A DNA stretch of 64,000 bases from Neolewinella agarilytica (GTDB lineage Bacteria > Bacteroidota > Bacteroidia > Chitinophagales > Saprospiraceae). Positions 59,233 through 64,000 of the stretch are shown piece by piece. Below the pieces are notes generated by a model that had not been told where the DNA came from, did no database searches, and saw nothing but the letters and a program-made list of their open reading frames with translations. The stretch covers positions 62,001 through 126,000 of the forward strand of contig NZ_FOFB01000018.1 in assembly GCF_900110645.1 (NCBI RefSeq), read 5' to 3'. Numbering within the stretch: the stretch's first letter is position 1; each line of letters opens with the position of its first letter. Made by a program: the position numbers and the translations under genes.

Positions 59233-60402
59233 ATGGACCCCACGCTGATTATCATGTGGCTTGGATTCATTCTCGCCGGCTACGCCGTCGTTGGTAATGA
59301 TTCTATTCAGACGCTTGGCACCTTTCTTTCCTCTAATGAAGAGCGTCCCTGGTACGTGCTTTGGGCCTTTGCGGGTTCCATTCTGGCCTTCACACTCATC
59401 TATGGCTGGTTTCATTACTCCGGAGACGTGAGCTACGGCCGCCTGGAAAAGTATGACTTCGTAGAAAATATGAGCTGGCCCTACCTGCTGCCGCCACTGG
59501 TGCTGATGCTGCTGACCCGAACGGGAATTCCGGTGAGTACCTCTTTTCTGGTACTGACTTTCTTTAAACCGAAGGGCTTGTATGCGATGACGACGAAGTC
59601 CATCCTGGGCTACGCCCTGGCTTTTTGCGTGGCCATCATTGTCTGGCAGCTGATCACTAAAGCTCTAGATAAGAAGTTCATCTCCAGTGATATCACCCGC
59701 AGCGAACGCCGCAACTGGACCATCCTCCAGTGGCTCTCTACCGGTTTCCTCTGGGGGCAATGGCTCATTCAGGACTTTGCCAACATCTACGTATACCTGC
59801 CAAGATCCCTGACGGCCGTTGAGATTGGCCTGTCTCTGACCATTTTGCTGACCATGCTCGGCATTATCTTTTACAGTAAGGGAGGCAATATTCAAAAAAT
59901 CGTCAAGGCAAAAACAAATACAGCCGACATTCGCTCCGCTACTATCATTGACTTCATCTACGGTCTGGTCCTGCTCTTTTTCAAAGAGTTCAGCAATGTC
60001 CCGATGTCTACCACCTGGGTATTCCTGGGCCTGCTGGCGGGGCGGGAGATTGCCATTCGCTACAAAATGGAATTAGGCAAAGAACCCTCGGACATCAAAG
60101 CTGCTCCTACGGCCCACTACCTCGGTATTGCCCTCAACATCCTGGTCCTGGGTATGATCGGCTACGTCGTTTACCTGCGGGATGCCGTTCAGGACTGGAT
60201 CATCTTCGTCATGGCGGCCGTCATGATCGCCCGCGCCGTAGTCATCTATTACGAAACAATTCCCGGCCGACTCAACCTCAAAGCCGCCTTCAAAGACATC
60301 GGCAAAGACCTCGGCAAGGTCACCTTCGGGCTGCTGGTTAGTATCGCCCTGGTGTTCATTATGCGGTTCCTCCTGACGGGATCCTTTGCGGGGCCGATGT
60401 AG
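59233..60402 (+). CDS. PiT-like (phosphate transporter family) membrane protein
   Basis: 389 aa, about 9-10 hydrophobic helices. Two halves carry related motifs: GNDSIQTLGTFLSS and GIPVSTSFLVLTFFKPKG in the first; FSNVPMSTTWVFLGLLAGREI in the second. The GND...G and PxST patterns are those of PiT inorganic-phosphate/sulfate permeases, though the second ND is missing. Annotated relatives in Bacteroidota are called hypothetical or inorganic phosphate transporters. It may take up phosphate or another anion at the inner membrane. It converges with the RND gene. Confidence 0.8.
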   Translation: MDPTLIIMWLGFILAGYAVVGNDSIQTLGTFLSSNEERPWYVLWAFAGSILAFTLIYGWFHYSGDVSYGRLEKYDFVENMSWPYLLPPLVLMLLTRTGIPVSTSFLVLTFFKPKGLYAMTTKSILGYALAFCVAIIVWQLITKALDKKFISSDITRSERRNWTILQWLSTGFLWGQWLIQDFANIYVYLPRSLTAVEIGLSLTILLTMLGIIFYSKGGNIQKIVKAKTNTADIRSATIIDFIYGLVLLFFKEFSNVPMSTTWVFLGLLAGREIAIRYKMELGKEPSDIKAAPTAHYLGIALNILVLGMIGYVVYLRDAVQDWIIFVMAAVMIARAVVIYYETIPGRLNLKAAFKDIGKDLGKVTFGLLVSIALVFIMRFLLTGSFAGPM

Positions 60403-60410
60403 GGTTGTAC

Positions 60411-60428
60411 CGCCGACTTCAGTCGGCG
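60411..60428. repeat. Small palindrome after the permease gene
   Basis: CCGCCGAC-TTCA-GTCGGCGG, a perfect 8-bp stem hairpin of the same style as those at 458-515 and 6775, followed by GCGTAGG. It could mark the transcript end of the permease gene, but lacks a T-tract. Confidence 0.5.
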
Positions 60429-60548
60429 GAAAGCGTAGGCAGTCGGACCTAAGCTGGCCACGGCTCCGAGCGTCCGGACGGAAAATTTGCCGCTGCGCTC
60501 CAAATTTATCCATCCGACCGCCTCCGCCTTGCTCTTACGCCCCTCCCC

Positions 60549-60568
60549 TTGCACCTGCGTTCGCGCCT
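60549..60568 (+). repeat. 20-bp dispersed CACCTGCG element
   Basis: TTGCACCTGCGTTCGCGCCT, in the convergent gap between the permease and the RND gene, 10 bp beyond the latter's stop. Confidence 0.85.
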
Positions 60569-60578
60569 AAATCAAGTT

Positions 60579-63500
60579 CTACGCCCGGAACAAGCGGTAC
60601 AGTAACGGGACGACGTACAGGCTTCCCAAGGTCCCGACCGCCAGCCCGCCAATCACCGTGATGGCCAGTGGTTGTTGCAGCTCCGCGCCCAGCCCGGAAG
60701 TGAACAGGACGGGTGCCAGCGCCAGCACGGTCGTCAGGGAGGTCATCACGATGGCCCGAAGCCGACGGCGACTGGCTTCTTTGAGGGCCTCGGCAAGCGG
60801 CATACCAGCACGCCGGCCGCGTTCAATCATGTCGACTTTGATGATGGCGTCATTGACCACAATACCACCGGTCACGACCATCCCGATCAGGCTCAACAGG
60901 TTCAGGCTGCCGCCCGTAAACCACAGGGCCAGGAGCGAGCCGACCAGGCTCACCGGCACGACCAGCAGCACGACGAAGGGAAGTTTGAGTCCTTCGAACT
61001 GAGCGGCCAAAATCAGGTACAGCAACAGGAGGCTGACCAGCAGGACTCCGCCCAGTTCGCCGAGTCGGGTTTGATCCGTCAGTATCCGGCCCGCCAGCTG
61101 CGCGGTGAACTGTTGCTGACCGCTCACTAGGGCCATTATTTCGTCTGCCTCAGCGGCCGCAGGCTCCCCCGGAAATACCAGTGAAAGGTATTCACCCGTC
61201 CCGTCGGCGGTGAGGACCTGGTAATCGGCTTGTCGTTCCGTGGTGATCAAATAGCGCATGGGAATTTCCTTGCCGTCCTGATTGATGACCGTGGCGCGCA
61301 TCAGCCGCTCCGTCGTCAGGCCGTCGTCTCCGGCGATGAGCACCGGTAGCGCGCGGTCGTTGGCCCGCAATCGGGTGATCTCGTTTTCGCTGAACAGGGT
61401 TAGCAGCCGGCTTCGCAATTGCTCGGGGCTTACCCGGCTCACGCTCAGTTGGGGATAGTTGATGCGTAGGGCAAATGCCTCCTTTCGGGCCGGAGAGACG
61501 GGCGTGTGGCCGGCGGCGCGGAGTTGCTCCAATAGTGGTTGCACGCTGTTCCAATCGGGTGTTTCCCGGCCGTTAGCAGCGCGAAGGCGAACCTCGAGAT
61601 AGGGATCATCATTGAGGAAAATCCGGTCAAAAAGATTAGCAATCGGCTGAAAGGAAATGCTGGCCGAAGGGTAGGCATCGCGGAGCGACGCCAGCCAATC
61701 ATCGGCAAAGTCAGCGCCCGGAGCGTCCGGCAGAAACAGTTGCACGGTAGAGGCGGTGACGGCCTGGTTTTCCTCCGACAGCAGAAATTGATTTTCGCCC
61801 ACAAAGGCCGCCGTGTTCCCGCCAAAAGTAGCCCGCCATTCGTTTTCGAGGGCGCGGACGCGGGTGCGATGATCGTTGAGGGGCAATGCCTCGTTCCAGT
61901 CAACTTTCAGCTGAAAGTCTGTGCGCGACAACTCCGGGAATCCACGGGCAGGTAGCTGGGTTTGGGTGAAATAGCCGAGGGCTAGCCAGGGGAGGAGAAG
62001 GAGGAGCCAGAGGAGGGAAACCTCTCCCCAACCCCTCTCCGGCAGGTTTCGCCTCCGGCTCAACGGAGAGGGGCTTTGTAAAACGCTTCGCGTTTTGGGT
62101 TTCAGTAAATAGCTCAGCATTGGTAGCAGGAAGTAAGCCACCAGTAAGGAGGCCGCCAGGGCTAGCGTGACGGCAATAGCTTGATCGCGGAACAAAGCAC
62201 CGGCTACACCGCTCAGCAATACCAGCGGCAGGAACACGGCGATCGTCGTCAGCGCACTCGAGATTAGTGGGCGGATGACTTCGTTGGTAGCGGCCGCGAT
62301 TTGCTCTCGCCCCCCTTTAGCAAAGCTTGGGTCCTCGTCCTCAAAACGCGAAGCGTTTTCACTAGCCCCTCTCCGCTGAGCCCCAGGCGAGGCCTGCCGG
62401 AGAGGGGTTGGGGAGAGGTTTCCAACGCTTGAAGAGGAGGTTTCCTGACCAGCAATATTATCAAGTACAATAATCGAATTATCAATCATCAGCCCCAGCC
62501 CCAGAATCAGCCCCGCCAGCGAGATGACATTAACCGACAGCCCCGCCAGGTAAAAGCCCAATACGGCGACGAGTAATGCGACCGGTACGGCCAGGCCAAT
62601 CAGCAGTGGACGCCGCCACTCCCGGAAGAAAGCGAAAAGTATCAGGATGGCGAAGCCCGCGCCGTAGAGCAGCCCTCCGCTCAGATTATCAATACTGGCG
62701 CGGAGAATGGAAGTCTGGTCGTTGTCGAGATTAAAGCGTAGGTCCGGGTATTCATTCTCCAGATCAGCCACGAGGGTTTGCAGATTCTCCCGCAGGTCGA
62801 ACAGCCGAGCATCGGCCCGCTTGCGGAGGGTGAAGACGACGCCGGGGTTGCCATCATGGAAGAACAAGCCCCGCGCCGGTTCTGCTTCGTAGCTCACCGT
62901 AGCGAGGTCGGACAGCGGGAGGGTACGACCGCCGGAGCCATCGGGGGCCTCCCCTACCCTCAGGTAGAGGTTTTCCAAATCGGTGGCCGTGCGGAGGTCG
63001 CCCGTGAAACGGACGTTGTACTGGTAGTAGCCGTCGGCCAGCAGCAGACCACCCAATTCGACGTTAGCGGAACGGAGGAGGTTGCCCAGGTCGGACTCCG
63101 TCAGGCCGAGCGCGCGCAGCGCGCCCTGGTTGGGCCGCACCACGATGCGGGGTTCTTGCTGCCCGCTGAGGTCGGCAAAGGCGACTTCAGGAAGTTGTTC
63201 GAGGCGGCGACGGAGGACGTTGCGGGCTAGGGCGGAGAGGTCTAGAATCCCCTCGCCTTGGAAACCTCTCCCCCGGCCCCTTTCGCTGCGCGGCTTCTCC
63301 GCAGGTCTCTTCGAGCCCGCTCCGAGGTCCAGAGGAGAGGGGGGACGGCTCTGCTCGCTACGCTCGTAAGTAGCTCCTTCGTTCCCCCTCTGGGGCCCAG
63401 GGACCTTCGTCACACTCAACTGCACCACCGGAATATCACTCACGTCCGTTGCCAGCACCCGGGGGCGTTCCACTTCGCGGGGAAGCTGGTTCATGGCCTG

Positions 63501-63878
63501 GTCGATCTTCTCGTTGACCTCGATGAAGGCCAGGTCCGGGTCGGTGCCGAAGGGAAAATCCAGGTAGAGCACCGCTGACTCCTCCCGCGCCCGCGAGCGG
63601 ATGCCACTCAGTCGGTTCACCTGCAAGAGCGTATTGCGCAGCGGACTCACCACCGCGTCTTCCACCGTCCGCGCTGCCGCATTCGGGTAGCTCACCTGCA
63701 CACTCACCCGGGGGATGCCCACCTCCGGCAGCAAGGACACCGGGAGCTGGCCTGCGGCCAGCAGGCCGAGGATGATCAACGCCAGGGTCGTGAGGAGGAG
63801 GGCGGTGGGGCGGTGGAGGAGGTTGGTTAGGATGGGGAAATAGGTTTCGACAAAAATACAGAAATCAGTGCAGGACAA
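60579..63878 (-). CDS. RND efflux transporter (HAE1-like) with three in-frame insertions
   Basis: 1099 aa. A full RND pump: N-terminal helix, QLPVSLLPEVGIPRVSVQVSYP, porter domains, helix 4 with MIDNSIIVLDN, and C-terminal GGIVVNDAIIKVDMI and RPLRAIVMT-like RLRAIVMTSLTTVLALAP segments. It exports drugs, lipids or organic compounds with proton antiport. About residues 155-207, 479-524 and 591-620 are insertions made of hairpin-rich, low-complexity sequence found in no relative; all keep the frame. The start is uncertain: only a TTG at 63878 lies before the first conserved helix. An adaptor gene may lie just upstream. Confidence 0.85.
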   Translation of the reverse strand: MSCTDFCIFVETYFPILTNLLHRPTALLLTTLALIILGLLAAGQLPVSLLPEVGIPRVSVQVSYPNAAARTVEDAVVSPLRNTLLQVNRLSGIRSRAREESAVLYLDFPFGTDPDLAFIEVNEKIDQAMNQLPREVERPRVLATDVSDIPVVQLSVTKVPGPQRGNEGATYERSEQSRPPSPLDLGAGSKRPAEKPRSERGRGRGFQGEGILDLSALARNVLRRRLEQLPEVAFADLSGQQEPRIVVRPNQGALRALGLTESDLGNLLRSANVELGGLLLADGYYQYNVRFTGDLRTATDLENLYLRVGEAPDGSGGRTLPLSDLATVSYEAEPARGLFFHDGNPGVVFTLRKRADARLFDLRENLQTLVADLENEYPDLRFNLDNDQTSILRASIDNLSGGLLYGAGFAILILFAFFREWRRPLLIGLAVPVALLVAVLGFYLAGLSVNVISLAGLILGLGLMIDNSIIVLDNIAGQETSSSSVGNLSPTPLRQASPGAQRRGASENASRFEDEDPSFAKGGREQIAAATNEVIRPLISSALTTIAVFLPLVLLSGVAGALFRDQAIAVTLALAASLLVAYFLLPMLSYLLKPKTRSVLQSPSPLSRRRNLPERGWGEVSLLWLLLLLPWLALGYFTQTQLPARGFPELSRTDFQLKVDWNEALPLNDHRTRVRALENEWRATFGGNTAAFVGENQFLLSEENQAVTASTVQLFLPDAPGADFADDWLASLRDAYPSASISFQPIANLFDRIFLNDDPYLEVRLRAANGRETPDWNSVQPLLEQLRAAGHTPVSPARKEAFALRINYPQLSVSRVSPEQLRSRLLTLFSENEITRLRANDRALPVLIAGDDGLTTERLMRATVINQDGKEIPMRYLITTERQADYQVLTADGTGEYLSLVFPGEPAAAEADEIMALVSGQQQFTAQLAGRILTDQTRLGELGGVLLVSLLLLYLILAAQFEGLKLPFVVLLVVPVSLVGSLLALWFTGGSLNLLSLIGMVVTGGIVVNDAIIKVDMIERGRRAGMPLAEALKEASRRRLRAIVMTSLTTVLALAPVLFTSGLGAELQQPLAITVIGGLAVGTLGSLYVVPLLYRLFRA
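62022..62105. repeat. Hairpin element, copy A, inside the RND gene
   Basis: CCTCTCCCCAACCCCTCTCC...GGAGAGGGGCTTTGTAAAACGCTTCGCGTTTTGGG on the plus strand. It aligns with the reverse complement of copy B at about 85-90% identity by eye. Contains a nested AAAACGC/GCGTTTT hairpin. It encodes about 28 extra residues between helices 6 and 7. Confidence 0.85.
62318..62426. repeat. Hairpin element, copy B, inside the RND gene
   Basis: The same element as copy A but in the opposite orientation: AAAACGCGAAGCGTTTT, AGCCCCTCTCCGCTGAGCC, then CGGAGAGGGGTTGGGGAGAGG. With flanks it adds about 45 residues in the helix 4-5 loop without breaking the frame. Confidence 0.85.
63262..63400. repeat. Composite GC-rich insert C inside the RND gene
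   Basis: CCTCTCCCCCGGCCCC...AGAGGAGAGGGGGG, followed by GCTCTGCTCGCTACGCTCG and a TTCCCCCTC arm. It is related in style to copies A and B but longer and composite. It encodes about 50 residues (PGPQRGNEGATYERSEQSR...) in a periplasmic porter loop. Confidence 0.75.
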
Positions 63879-63929
63879 AGTAGATTAAGCCGCTATAATC
63901 CGGAAAAAACTGCGGACTCCAGATAATCC

Positions 63930-64000
63930 TCACTCCCCCGGCTCCGTAAACAGAAAAATAGAATCTTTTACCGTAAACCCTCTGGTCTTCACCTCCGGTG
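63930..64000 (-). CDS. 3' end of an unidentified gene (partial)
   Basis: A minus-strand frame enters the window and stops at TGA 63932-63930, giving about 23 residues that end ...DSIFLFTEPGE. It lies 51 bp upstream of the RND pump on the same strand, where the periplasmic adaptor gene is usually found, so an adaptor C-terminus is likely by position only. Short length makes this tentative. Confidence 0.4.
   Translation of the reverse strand, partial: PEVKTRGFTVKDSIFLFTEPGE

Overview
The window looks like chromosomal DNA of a Bacteroidota bacterium, most likely a Saprospiria/Lewinella-type marine lineage (lineage inferred from gene content; no 16S here). Supporting signs are type IX secretion C-terminal sorting domains on two secreted proteins, a SusC/CirA-like TonB receptor with a carboxypeptidase-like N-terminal domain, Bacteroidota-restricted families (DUF4270, DUF4290, DUF3810, 2TM), TAnnTTTG-type promoters, and the panD-panC-starch synthase-like-DUF4270-glmS order. 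Gene content is mainly housekeeping and accessory metabolism. No CRISPR array, rRNA or intact transposase was seen; there is one tRNA, tRNA-Arg(TCT).

Layout. 1-4.2 kb: 3' end of folP, a DUF4230 protein, then a lipoprotein-mocA-xdhC run on the minus strand. 4.4-7.6 kb: accessory patch with tRNA-Arg, an AT-rich PD-(D/E)XK endonuclease-like ORF beside it, a porin, a 125-bp tandem array and an orphan antirepressor-like gene. 7.9-16.1 kb: PLP decarboxylase, phosphatidylserine decarboxylase, 2TM protein, NlpC/P60 lipoprotein, glycine-rich RRM protein, secreted GH13 enzyme. 16.4-24.7 kb: lipoprotein, AsmA-like giant, TonB receptor, small membrane protein, HMG-CoA lyase. 24.9-30.8 kb: heavy-metal efflux locus (His-rich small protein, CzcA/CusA-TolC fusion, adaptor). 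30.8-37.8 kb: pantothenate genes, glycogen synthase-like protein, DUF4270, glmS, DUF4290. 37.8-42.2 kb: rfbD and a Dna2-like nuclease-helicase. 42.4-51.5 kb: a DoxX/DUF2071/methyltransferase/membrane operon, an unrecognised 535-aa secreted protein, a DUF3810 protease, thioredoxin, DCC protein, a small CPNCWG protein and an LLM oxidoreductase. 51.6-60.4 kb: GNAT-amidohydrolase fusion, beta-helix T9SS cargo, phosphatase, DUF6714-like protein, PLP/CBS enzyme, PiT-like permease. 60.6-64 kb: an RND pump and the tail of a further gene.

The most unusual feature is the load of short interspersed sequences. (i) A 20-bp element, consensus YTGCACCTGCGNNCGCGCCC, occurs about 18 times in 64 kb, both between genes and in frame inside genes. 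When it lies upstream of a gene it points in that gene's direction. (ii) A larger hairpin element is inserted twice, in opposite orientations and both times in frame, in one RND pump gene, together with a third composite insert. (iii) A 169-bp centred palindrome with matching ends resembles a MITE; a solo end lies 22.5 kb away. (iv) Minisatellites and GCTGCTNCGCAGCGGGG-type repeats form mosaics in several intergenic gaps.
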